DNA from: Bryopsis sp. KO-2023
Lineage: Eukaryota > Chlorophyta > Ulvophyceae > Bryopsidales > Bryopsidaceae
Reading direction: 5' to 3'
Assembly: GCA_030272585.1 (NCBI GenBank)
Contig: BSYQ01000016.1
Location: forward strand, 992,001 to 1,056,000
DNA length: 64,000 bases
In this document: positions 53,351 through 64,000 of the stretch, piece after piece
Layout of the letters: each line of letters starts with the position of its first letter
How positions within the stretch are numbered: position 1 is the stretch's first letter
Notes under the pieces: generated by a model
What the model saw: the letters and a program-made list of their open reading frames with translations, nothing else
The model's database searches: none
What the model was told of the DNA's origin: nothing
Position numbers and translations under genes: made by a program

Positions 53351-53719
53351 ATGGCACCGCCAGTGTGGAAAATCCTGCTCGTATTGTGCCTGGTCGTGAT
53401 GTTGACAACAGGCATGTACTTGTCTATTCGTTCGTTCATTTCCCAGCAAAAGACGACTCATTTTTCAACTCCGTTCGGCAAGAACTGCCGGTGTGCTTGA
53501 AGGCAGCTCGAGTGTTGTCGGAAAGCCGTTTAGGTTTTGTGAGTGTGATCCCTGCATGTATGCATACCTGATTTTCTGATGCCGCCTGGGTTTTGATTTT
53601 GTGTCACAGACGTGTCTGCGGGGAGGAGAAGAAAACCCAGAAACAAGAGAAGAGACAGTGGTGGAGGCGGAGGCGGTGGTGGCGGCGGAAGTGTTCGAGG
53701 TGGAGGAGGCGGCGGTGGA

Positions 53720-53753
<34 letters not shown>

Positions 53754-53956
53754 GTGGTGGAGGAGGTGGTGGCGGTGGAAAGAGGACGGGACCAGGGAAG
53801 GGGTCCGGCGATCGCGACTGTGATTTTGTCGACTGCTGCCTGAAAAAGACTCCAAAACGATGCAGAGATTTGTGCAGTAGAGTGAGGGTGGATTGCTCTC
53901 AGGTGTGCTGCAGGCGGACACCGCGCAAGGGGGACCGTTGCAAGGACTGTTCCTAG
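53351..53956 (+). CDS. Secreted polyglycine/Cys-rich basic protein
   Basis: Two exons give 135 residues. Exon 1 (53351-53411) encodes the signal peptide MAPPVWKILLVLCLVVML; exon 2 starts at 53610 after CACAG and supplies DVSAGRRRKPRNKRRDSG, ten glycines, SVR, 27 more glycines (53699-53779), then KRTGPGKGSGDRDCDFVDCC, KRCRDLCSRVRVDCSQVCCR and a C-terminal KGDRCKDCS before TAG. Phases agree only with a GC donor (ACAG|GCATGT) for the intron. Glycine codons are GGC, GGT and GGA, never GGG. The design (signal peptide, basic segment, polyglycine, basic disulphide-rich domain) parallels the gene at 7138-8141, although the Cys domain precedes and follows the glycines there. A secreted matrix or antimicrobial-like role is an inference only. 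Confidence 0.72.
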
Positions 53957-55329
53957 ATCACTCGTCTTTGCAGTTTTTTTTTGATGAAGGTCGTGGATGC
54001 TGTTTCCAGGCACAGACTCAAATTATTTTTTTTTCCGTTAATGAGGGGAAGCACGTGGTCTGCAACCAGCTGACCTCGTCATAGTTGCTTGCCACCTTGA
54101 TGTTTCATTGAGTTTTTTTTGTGACAATTTTGTGCGGCATCAGTTTTGCAGCCGCAAAGAAATGTTAATCCAACTTCAACAACAGTTGGCTTTTGTAAAG
54201 ATATATTCTTTTTGTTGTGAGGACATAACCTTGGTGCCTGTTTTTTTGGGGGATGGAAAGATGGTCTCTCCTCCCCATCATCAATATTTAGCCGACTTCT
54301 GTATCATATGGCAAATTTTTGTGTTGTGAAGTGAGCATGTCATTCATCAGCACATGTGTTCAGCAGCTACCATCCTCCATCAAGTAATTTCAAGTAATAT
54401 CGAGCTCCCTGCTGCTATAAATTGCAAGCAGCACCGCAACAATAACACATATTTTGGGTCTCTACCATACCTGTCCTCTGCTTTACTCCCCCAGGTATCC
54501 TTTTCGCTGTGAAACAACTTCCCAATACTTTCCATCCAGATAAGGCAGATAACCAACAGATGGACACATTTTTCTTTCCATGCCATCTGTAGGTGTATTA
54601 TTTTTTTTCTGAAATAACCTGTTAAAACAACTGTTTGGCAAACTTAGAATTTGGGGGCCCTCTCGAATACCTTATGCCAAAACAATACAAAGTCAATAGG
54701 AGACGACTTCTTTGAGGATAAAACCGATGTTCGATTTGCTCCTGGTATTTTCAGATCAGCACACAAGCCCAGTGGCTCTTCTTTAAATCATATCCCCTTT
54801 GGATATCTGCTGTCCACAAAACAACTTTTTCCGACTTATTTCCATTGAATATACTTTTTTTTTGTTTTTGAAAGAGGGGTTCAAATCCCCTCCCCCAATC
54901 CATTTGATGACCCAAGAATTCTGACACGGATGCTTTGTCAAACATTGAAAAAAGGAAAGAAACGAGCACCCCCCCCCCTCCCCTCTCAATATCTTTTTCG
55001 GATGTGAGAAGTTTAAAACCCCACAGCTTACGCACTCCGAGCTGCTGGTTCAATATCGGTGTTTAAAACGTATTTTCTGTGCCAAGTTGCTCGACAATTC
55101 CCCCCCCCCCCCCCCCTCGAACAACAAAAATAAAAATAAAGAAAAAATCTGCTGAACACCAGCCACAAAAACATCAAAACCCCCAATTTCCATTTTTTTC
55201 TTTGTCCCATGTTCCTCCAACCCAACTCCCCACCCCTCCCTAAAGATTTCCACAAACAAAACCAACATACTTTTGTACCATATTTTTCTCTCCTCCACAA
55301 AAAAAGAAAGAAAGAAAAACAATATCCCT
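53957..55329. other. Intergenic region between convergent genes
   Basis: AT-rich with homopolymers, including a C17-18 run near 55100 (G on the minus strand). No gene recognised. Confidence 0.5.
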
Positions 55330-58071
55330 CTAGGATGGCACGGGCCCCCTGGTGAGTGTATCGAACAGGCCTTTGATCGACCAGGGAGCATTCTGGGCCC
55401 GTGACAATTGCTGGACTTCCACATCGTTTCGAATCTCCAGAACCTGAACATCATTATCTCCACAGCCGGAGGACATCCCCACATCAATCCTGAAAACTTG
55501 CTGATCGCAAGCGCTGTTGATTCCAACTTCCTGGATGGTGTGTCCCACCACCATGCGTTTTGCCCCTGGAATCATAGACAGAGCCTCCTGCAGCTTGTCG
55601 CACCGGCAGTACTGCTCATCCTCGTTGGAGTAGTCCCTGGACCAGACGACGGCGCTTTGACCAGCGAGAAACCGTGGAATGCGCTGGGAGGGACCGCTAC
55701 CAAGCATCCATTCCTGGGTTTCTCTGATTTAGAAAAAAAGAAATCACAAAACAAAAAAGAAAAAAAATGGGACTCAAACACACACAAAATTGAGCCACCA
55801 GAACACCCTGAAGCTTCCTGGTTAGACGAACAAACTACATTTGGGAAGGTAAGCCACCACCAAATTGAACAAAAAAGAAACTTCAGGTGCAGTGCGACAC
55901 TCATCCAAAAAGGGTGTTCTCTCTCACCTGTTGATTCTGTCCAAACCATAATTCACATGGGACGGAAGAATTCCTCCATGAACAAAGACGGTCGACCCCA
56001 CTTGTAGAACAGTGGAATTCCTCGCCATGAATCGACGAGCGACGGGACCACCTGCACCGAGCGCTTAATTCCTTTCAGATCCAAACATCAGAAAAAAAAA
56101 CCCTTCAAGAATGTACGGCCATACACAACTCATAGTGCTATTTAAACACAACATCATTGCACATTTGAAGGAATCCTGTCTCCACCTGGTCGGAGGGCAG
56201 CCCAACGTGCCATGGATCCTAACAGTGGGGTGTATTCTTGTGGGAATCCATCCGAGTCCCCGGCTCTGGAATTTCCCATGGAGCAGTCACATCGGCTCTT
56301 CAAGCTCTGGCCCACGGATTGCATGAGATTCCACCTCAGAAAAGATTTCATTGCTCCTAGACCACCCCAGCGCCCCACGTGAGGCCCGCCATAACTGCGT
56401 TCAGACCAACAGGGTGACGACGGGTCACCACAGAAGAGCCAAAGCGCAACAAGACGGCAAATGATTTCCAACACGAAAATATCTTACTGCATATACTGCA
56501 TACTTGATAAATCTGGTAAGTGAAATTATATCCAAGATGGAAGGCCTCGCTAGAGTGGGATTCTAGTTCTTTTTTAGAAACGATTTTTCATTTTTTTTTC
56601 CACAGCGTTGGGGTGATGCTGGGTTCGAATCCTGCTGAACCAACACCAAATTTCCAAACAGAATTCGATACACTATCCAGCCTGCAGTATTTTGGTATAA
56701 AATAGATGGCGGTGGGTCTAGCCTTTCTAAAATGCATTCCTATTCCATCCAAAAACCTGGCCTAACGTCTTATGTTACGAATGCATGGGTTCGTTGTTTT
56801 TTTTTCTTTCACATATGTATGTTTTTGGTGTAAATAAGCACCTTGAGTGCAGTATCTGAACCTCCCCGCCATGTTCATGGTTTCATGATTTCCGTTGATG
56901 ACATGCAAAGCACCCCCAGCCTCCTTAGCCTCACGTTGCAACCTTTCCAGAAAATACAAGATTTGGATCTCGTGATCTCCTCGATCCAGCTGATCTCCAA
57001 CCTATGTCGTGTTTTTGGAAGCATATGTATTAGCAAAATCTAAAAATAAAAAATTCTAAAAGTCAAGGGTGGGGAAGTTGGTCCAATATTTTTCAAACGG
57101 TGCAGTAGTCGGGCTGGTGCACTCCGCTTTGACAAAAAAAAGGTGCTTTGACAAAAAAAAAGGTACGTGTAAATATCACAGTAAAAAATTGAAAAAAAAA
57201 GCTCCTTGAAGACAATGAGTGGATCCATCAATTCATCGGAGCTCAAAACAAAATCCAGAAAATTTGAGCAAAAAAATGAGACTGCTCTTCATTGAAACAG
57301 AAACGGCTTCGAGCTGCCCTGACTTCTTTTTTTTTCCAATTCCTGGAAAAATAGGTGGCTGTTTTTTTTCTCTCTCTTTCTCTCTCTCACAAAAAAACAC
57401 GATACCTGAACGCAGACCGTATCCCCTCCGACCCACTTGTCCTTTTCGTCAGTCAGACCACCCAAACGAAACGCTTGTCTAGTTTTTTCGATATCCCCAT
57501 GAAGATCGCCGATGGCTACCAGTCGCTCTGCGGCAGGAAGGACTGTGGGCGGTTCTGAAACCTGAACGATTTTTTTTATAAAAACACCATCAACATCTAA
57601 AACAAGCGAACAGATCAACCCCCCCCCAACCGACAGGTAAGATGGTTAAACTGGCTGAAAGTTTGGAGTGGAAGGCTGATAGGTCTAGGGTTCGCAATCG
57701 GGGTAGAGGAATGCACACAATTAGAGAGTGAAACAGTTGTACAGACTTGGAAATTCAGATACAGAAGACACGATGAATGGGTGTAATATACCGACATCGG
57801 TCAAAAGATAAGATATGTAAGACAGATACTGACATACACACACATAAAAACATAATAATAACAACAAATTATGGAGCCCATCCCAAACCTTGCGTTTAAA
57901 CTAGGCTTCAAGACCAACCGAAACATATCCATATATGTTATTATATATATTCGCATGCATACATACTGTATTTCAAGTATGAAATGGCACAAATTTTTTT
58001 CTTTTTGATATTTAACTGGAAAATATGAGTTTCAAGAAAAGCACCTCGTCTGGTGGTGGTGTTGCAGGCAT
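55330..58071 (-). CDS. Shewanella-like protein phosphatase (SLP), PPP-type metallophosphatase
   Basis: SLP phosphatases are bacterial-type PPP family Ser/Thr or Tyr phosphatases found in plants, algae and protists. The ATG at 58071 starts a 9-codon exon (MPATPPPDE) that joins in phase to VSEPPTVLPAAERLVAIGD and GDLHGD (motif 1, about 57420-57560). The next exon (about 56850-57000) has VGDQLDRGDHE (motif 2) and VINGNHETMNMAGRF (motif 3). Then come LLGSMARWAALRPGG (about 56170-56240) and RRFMARNSTVLQVG/VFVHGGILPSHV (motif with His, about 55930-56060), and the last exon (55330-55705) with VVWSRDYSNEDEQYC, VVGHTIQEVGINSAC and FRIDVGMSSG. The complete set of metal- and phosphate-binding motifs suggests an active enzyme. 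No transit or signal peptide is visible, so a cytosolic location is likely. A longer first exon upstream cannot be excluded. Confidence 0.88.
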
Positions 58072-59566
58072 CTCTCTTGCGTGGACGCTATCCACGAAAC
58101 AATCGACAAACGCACTCCATTTCTGTTTTGAAAATTACACAAAAAGCAAAGAATAATAATAAGACTTCAACTTTTTTTGCAAAGAAGTTATTATTATTTT
58201 TATTCTGGGCTACAAAGAAATACTTGCAAGAAAATACTCCCATCAATTTTTTTTTTCTCATGGAATTTAAAATAAAAAGGGCAAACCAGAGCAATCAGCT
58301 TCCAACTCCCCCCCACACTTTCTTTTCTCTTTCAATCTATTATAAAAAATTGACCTACAGCAATCGTGCTGGCTGAACGAATCGACCACTAGACTGCTGT
58401 GCCTTATAGTTTTGTTCTTTTGGTTTCCATTCGATATTCGTCAATTCGTCTCGTTTTTCCTTGCCTGTTTGAAATCCTCCGCACACAAGCCTGGTCGCTC
58501 TTGCTGGGCGTAGCGAGATTGGACCCAATCCAAAATTCCCATTTCCGAGTGAACTTTGTTCTACCTCCTTTTTTTTCTATTTTGCACGAAGCGCTGTTTG
58601 AAAAAAAATATATATATCCAAACGGAAGTGACGCCCAGGCGTGAGCGATTCTTTTGGATGGTAACGGTTTTGGTTTTGATTTTTTTTTTGGTGTTATCTT
58701 TTTCGACCACGAAACAAGGAGGGGGGCGTGCACAACAATAAGCTGTACGGGAAAAATGTACTGCCGTACAAGAGGATCTTGTACGTTGATGGGACTTGGT
58801 TGAAACGGCAGCAGCATTTAGTCCCAATAAAAACCTCAAGTTTTTCAAAGTAAAAAAAAAAGTATTTTTCCGGCATTAGGTGGGGTGATTGTCTCTTTTC
58901 ACCTCATCGTAATTGTTGGAAAATCTTCACAAGAGATAGAAACTTGCTTTTTTTTTTGCAAGACTCCAAATGCAATTTCATGTTTTTTTTTATGAAGGAC
59001 ACGGTAGTCTTTCAGCATATGTTTTTGATTTCATAGTTACAGACATTTACACAAGCGAACAAAAAAAAAGTCACCCACCATGAAAAAAGAAAAAGCACAA
59101 TAGAAAAGAGCAATGGTTTCAATTCACTCCAGATTTTCAGCATTCAATGCATAATCTTTCAATAACCCAAACCCATGAATGCCCATGAATGCCCCAGAAT
59201 TACCCTCGATCCAGAAAAATCATAAAAAAAGACAAAAAATGCGGACAAAAAAAACATTTACCAAAAAAAACTACACTGCAAGCAAGGAAATACATCCAAC
59301 TCCAAAGCTAAACTACCTCATAGTTTCCAATATATATACATATTTTAACCACAAACTAAATTAAGAAACAATCCATGAAGACTAATTCATTTTTCTTTTC
59401 GTTTCCTGTGTAGACCTCCAAACTATTTTCAAGAAGCCTTCAAGAAAAAACACAGAAAAAAGCCGATTGGTTTTTATGAAATATCCACACAGATCACACT
59501 CAACAGATGAAACACATAAGGGATTCAGCCAAAAAAACTACATTTATTGTTTTAGGTTTTAAAGAA
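58072..59566. other. Intergenic region
   Basis: AT-rich with A-runs. The minus strand upstream of 58071 stays partly open to about 58150 and may be 5' UTR. No further gene recognised. Confidence 0.45.
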
Positions 59567-62500
59567 TTAATAGTAAATGAACTCTGGAGGCACTTCTGCT
59601 CTTCTCTCTGCTGTTTTTTTTTTTTCCAAGCAACAAAAAAAAAAGGCAAATTGACTGAGCCTCCCTCTCGAGCGAAGGATTCGAGCATCAGCTTTCACCT
59701 CTTTTCTGTGGCGATGCGACCTTTCCTTCAGTCTGGCTAAGTCAGTCATGGGTGCTGACCCTCTTCTTTGCGGTTGATCGCTAGAGAAGCCCATCAAGCT
59801 TTCACTTCCCATCGCAGCAAAACGTGGAGCTGTATAAAAACCCAAAATCAGCACGTAGGACTTCAAACTGTATGTTTTTAAATCTAATATCAGACGAAAC
59901 TGATCAAAAAGAAAATTCAAAAAAATAAAACAGTGTGGCGTAGGGGAGTTCCTCCTTTGATACACACCTGGTGTCGGGATTTCGCATCTAGGGGGGACAT
60001 CTGCTGCTAGATTTCTTTCGGCATTTTTTGCAGGCCCTTGCACTTGGTTTTCCAGGGGAAACGATGCCATCGCTTTCTTTGGTCGTTCATTTCCATTGAT
60101 AAAACTGGTGGGTAGGCCTGAATGAAAAAAAAACAACAAAAAAACAACAGTTTAAAACAAAACAAAAAAAGCCACCCAAGAAAAGCTTCTATCGACAAAC
60201 TATGCATCCCATCAAAAGGAAAAAGAAACAGTCCCTTGGCAAGCGACACCTGCCCGTTTTTTTTTCCGTTTTTCCTTTTTTTCTATTTTAACAAACAAAA
60301 TGTGGAAAAGGTAATTTCCCTCTCGAAATCAGTGAAAAAGTGAAAAAAAACTGCTTCGCACTTCGCTTACGGTTGGTCCCTCTCGAAATCGACCCGATTT
60401 CAGCATGATTCTGTGGAGCTTCCAGTTGATCTACCCCCACATCCTGCAACCATTCATTTTAAAAAAATCTTCAAAACACCACTTCAAGCAACCAACGTAC
60501 AAGACAAATCCATCCATTTACAATTTTTTTTTTAAATTCCTTTTCACATTCTGTTAATCAGCTTCACCCTTAATTGTATTTAGTGAAGCCGAACACTATT
60601 TCCGGAAACGGCATAAAACTCAGAAAAAAAAGAAACAGAAAATAGTGTGGGCCACACCAATTTCCGAAATCTACCCTTCTACTCAACGTTCTGGTTTTCC
60701 ATGAATCAGTGTGGCCTGCCCTATTACTGGGGTAACGCTATTAAATGACCCACACTAAATACGATCAACGCTGTACAGCTATTTCCTTGGTGTCCTTTTG
60801 ATCGACCTCCCAAAGCACACACGCTGTCTTTAAGAGAAAAAAAAAGTAGCAACTTTCAAAACTAGAAACAGTTTAAAACAGTTTCCATTTCCAATCAGAC
60901 CTTAGCATTCTGGCCGCCAGCGCCACCACCCTTCTGCTCTCCTCTCCTGACTTTGACCTTTTGCCTCCATTCCGAAACGTTTCCGTCCAAAGAACCCCCA
61001 GCCCCGCCCTCCTCCAAGAAACCCCTCCCCCCGACCGGCATTTGCGGAATTCTGAATTGCCTCACGTTTCTGGATTTCACCCCTAGCCCCCCTCTGGGGG
61101 TGTATTTAATCGCCGCCGAAGAATTCCACCTTGAGACATCCACCCCACCCCGGGACGAACCCCCCTCTCTACGCAACTCTTGGTCCAATCTGGCTTTCCT
61201 CGACTCAGCGTTATGATTCTTTCCTCCAGAAGATGAACACCCCACCTTGTTGCACTGCCCATCCTTACTCACTCCAGCCCCATTTGGACTTGAGTGATTT
61301 TCCCCATCTGGACGAACCGTCGGGCTGTTCTGTTTCCGGTTTTGTTTCTTTTTTTTCAGTTTTTCCTCTTCGATCCGTTTCAGAGCAGCTTTGAAAACCT
61401 TTTCTGCCCTCAAAGCAGCCCCCCTCATTTCCTTGGGCACCAGAGTGGGGAAAGCCACTTGCTTCCCTGGATTGGCCAGCGCCATTCGCACATATTTCTT
61501 AATCACTTCTTTAGCAGGCATCATTTTTGGTGGCGATCCGATAGTGTTGTCAGACACCATCGGTTCGGGGGAGGTTTCTCTAGAGCCCTCCGTTTTCCCC
61601 TCCAAACGATTGGTCGATTTCGGGTTTCGATCCGGGGTGGTTCTGCTGACAGCATGCTTTTGGCGACCATCTGTTCAAGGAGCAACAGAGAAGAATCGTA
61701 ATCATCTGAATTCACAGTTCATACTCAAAAACCAGATGAGTAATCGTTTTTTGAACCAAACTGGCACGAAAGTCAGTCCAGAATTCGAGCATCAATATCG
61801 ACGCAGATCTAGAGTTTTTTTTTTTTGAACACCCTCCCCCCTTTTTTCTTCTCTTTCCCTTTAAACCAAATCCTTGATTGTCTGGAAATATCATGGGAGG
61901 GAAAGTGGGTCCAGTCTTGCATTTCACTGCTAGAAAAAAAATAGCGATCAGGTATTTGGACAGGGAACCCCCACCCTCCTCCAAAATGAATGCCATTCCA
62001 CCTTACCATTTCTTTCGAGTGAGTTGGGGTACATAGGCCCCTTGCCATGGTCCCGAGTCAAAGCATCCACATCTCTCCTTACCCCCTTGGAGTTGCAATT
62101 CAACTGGGCTGGATCCGAAACCTCTTTTTCTTTTCCGGGGGAGGGCTCTTCTGCAACCGTTTCAAGGCTATTTTTTTTGCGCCAACCCCCCGTTAATTGC
62201 TGATCTGCACCCAGCAAACCCAACTTTGAATGCCTAGCACGCCCTCCACCCTCCGTGGAAGGCTTTTTCTGACGCGTTTCAGCACTTTTTTTCGACGATT
62301 CCTCGGCTGAATCACACCCTTGACCCGAACACGCTCCCAGTAATTTCCATGGCTCTTCCTCACGCAACCTATTCCCGATTTCAAGCTCCGATCGACCTGG
62401 ATGCCCACCATCGCTTCCGGAACCACTCCTGGTCTGCTGATTATCGAAACTGCGACTTCGTCGATCTGCATGTCCGTGGAGCTGACCGTTCGTTTGCTGT

Positions 62501-63950
62501 TTCGCTTTCCCTGGGCCAGGGGTTAGGACGGTCAAAACTCCTGGGGATCTCTGGGCTACAGGGGTAATGGGGTTGTACTGGTGGTTGGCTCTTCGATTAA
62601 CGACTGGCGTTTGATAAGGGTCCCCATCATCCTCAGCAGCTTCTCGGCCACAATTTTCTGACGGTTTTTTCGGTGGGTTTCGGGGAGTGCCCACATTGCT
62701 CCATGTCGATAGATCCAGAGGGCACCCTGCAACGAGAAAAAAAAAATATTGCTGCTTGATTGTTTTTTTTTATTTTTAATTGGTGGTGTAGAGATCCTTG
62801 AAGGGGGTCGAGAGTGAGGGGTCCGCTTGGATCGGGCTTTCTCAAAAGTTGAAATCAGAAAATTCAGAATTACTGGCGACCATCCAAGCAAAAAAACAGC
62901 AAAAATGCATGCCAAGCTGATGAACCACACACGACAATAATAATAATTCGATACTTGAGTATTAAATAAAAATAATCATTTATTGTATTAGACAAATTTC
63001 TGGATAACTGGATATATTCAAAGCGAAACGAGAAAACTCGCTCTTCTCGAACAAGATTTTCATGAATGCGTCGAAAATGGACCTTACCTTGCTCCGCAAT
63101 TTGTTCTGCTTGCTTGTCTGAGGCGATATCTTTTTCGGTCAAAGTTATTGGGAAAGAAAAAGAGCGATCTTGTTTGGAGCGCTCTGCATCGGCCACGCTC
63201 AAAACTTTTTCGATCGCCTTTTCCTTTGCAGGAGTTTTTGATTGGATTTCCAGACCAGATACCATTTCCATAGAAAACCCAGCTTGCTGAAGAGTTGGCA
63301 GATGCTTGGCCAAACACAAGTCCATCGACAAGCCTGATCATTTCATTCACACAGGAAAACGCTTGCAACTGAAATTAAAAAAAAAAATCAACAATATATA
63401 TGTATGTATATATTTTGTTATTTTTTGAAAAGACCTGAAATCTGGGGGAGGGCGACTTCAAATCGGATATACATAAGAAAAGAAAACACATGCAAAGTCA
63501 GATCAACCTAGAGGGGGCAAAAAAAGAAAGGAAAGGTGTATCCCCTCGACTCACACTGGTGGCAGATCATGACTAATTGGCACTGGGAAGCTTTACATTC
63601 CGTTTTTCCCTCCCTGAGGAGCAAAAAGAAAAATTCTTTTGCCAATTGCACACACACACACCTCCTTTGATACTTTCGATGGCTGCCTCCACCTCCCTCA
63701 AGTGCTTTTCTTTCGGAAATTTGGATTTGATGCTGGACAGTAAGTCAAAAGTTTCGCTGGCTTCGGCCCTGCAAGATTGCAGGAGCTCCCCTCTGCTTAC
63801 CAAAAGTTGCTTCCATGGGTCTGACTCGGGTTCGAATTTGGAAAAGCCCGGAGAGAACAATGTTTTGCAATAATCATCGAAATGCTTGGACTGCAGCGAT
63901 CTGGGGGTAATTCTTGCGGACAGCATCGTGATTAAACCCTGGCATTCCAA
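59567..63950 (-). CDS. Large basic, disordered protein, probably 5' partial; possibly two genes
   Basis: Exons from right to left: LITMLSARITPRSLQSKHF to LREVEAAIESIKGG (about 63660-63945, no clear ATG, preceded by an acceptor-like TGCCAG, so the gene probably starts outside the window); a segment with TLQQAGFSMEMVSGLEI and EKAIEKVLSVADAERSKQD (about 63090-63330); a Ser/Gly/Lys-rich exon with NRRANHQYNPITPVAQRSP (about 62000-62725); a basic exon with VIKKYVRMALANPGKQVAF and FKAALKRIEEEKLKKKKQN (about 60900-61670); then VDQLEAPQNHAEIGSISRG (about 60367-60445), SFINGNERPKKAMASFPLE (about 59970-60115) and TDLARLKERSHRHRKEVKA (about 59650-59825). Most of it is low-complexity and basic, suggesting a chromatin- or RNA-associated or cytoskeletal protein, but no domain is recognised. 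A stop near 60898 may instead mark the end of one gene and the start of another. Confidence 0.45.
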
Positions 63951-64000
63951 AAAAAATAAAAAAAAGGGAAAACAGAGGGGCTAAGAACAGAAGTTTTAAG

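Noticed and set aside
53601..53843. Alternative frames through the 53.7-kb repeat giving poly-Arg/Trp or poly-Ala/Val
   Set aside because: They are frame shadows of the glycine codons; only the Gly frame joins a signal peptide and ends in a Cys-rich domain.
1..64000. tRNA, rRNA, CRISPR array or bacterial operon structure
   Set aside because: No cloverleaf with conserved T-loop, no rRNA segment and no regularly spaced direct repeats were noticed; split genes with GT-AG introns show that this is nuclear eukaryotic DNA.

Overview
The window looks like nuclear DNA of a photosynthetic, flagellated eukaryote, most likely a free-living alga. Evidence: genes are split by GT-AG introns rich in T tracts; there is a plastid-type DWARF27 carotenoid isomerase gene (13675-15920); there is a dynein heavy-chain-like locus (283-4112); and there are eukaryotic housekeeping genes: alpha-SNAP (29297-32470), the MCM-like meiotic protein MCMDC2 (24285-28343), the eEF1A lysine methyltransferase EEF1AKMT1 (42545-45254), an aldo-keto reductase (49485-51728) and a Shewanella-like protein phosphatase (55330-58071). 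I cannot name the species. Exons are moderately GC-rich; introns and intergenic DNA are AT-rich and full of homopolymers, notably T-runs followed directly by G-runs.

Layout. 1-8.8 kb: an internally deleted and reordered dynein heavy-chain-like gene, an unresolved stretch with fragments of a minus-strand gene, then a secreted Cys-rich protein with 66 uninterrupted glycines. 8.8-13.3 kb: a coiled-coil gene (minus), divergent from DWARF27 (plus, 13.7-15.9 kb). 17.7-23.0 kb: a single-exon 1783-residue NACHT NTPase with about 16 HEAT-like repeats, the least genome-like gene here in composition and structure. 24.3-32.5 kb: MCMDC2 and alpha-SNAP, head to head. 33.6-37.6 kb: lineage-specific secreted or membrane proteins and a long inverted repeat carrying two TATA-like elements. 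38.0-41.1 kb: a second coiled-coil gene holding a Stowaway-like MITE in an intron. 42.5-45.3 kb: EEF1AKMT1. 45.3-49.5 kb: mostly low-complexity intergenic DNA with one small ORF. 49.5-58.1 kb: aldo-keto reductase, a small membrane-anchored protein, a second poly-Gly/Cys-rich secreted protein, and the phosphatase. 59.6-64 kb: a large disordered, basic protein on the minus strand, probably continuing past the window edge.

The genes do not form an operon-like unit. The most interesting themes are (a) the intron-less NACHT-HEAT protein, a STAND-type candidate of possible bacterial origin; (b) the dynein-like locus, whose conserved blocks are fused in frame with the intervening segments missing and one block out of order; (c) two unlinked secreted poly-glycine/Cys-rich basic proteins; and (d) a palindromic duplicated promoter driving a secreted Ala-rich protein on one side and a signal-peptide-like exon on the other. 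Exon boundaries come from splice motifs, phase and protein similarity recognised by eye; no alignment or transcript data were available.
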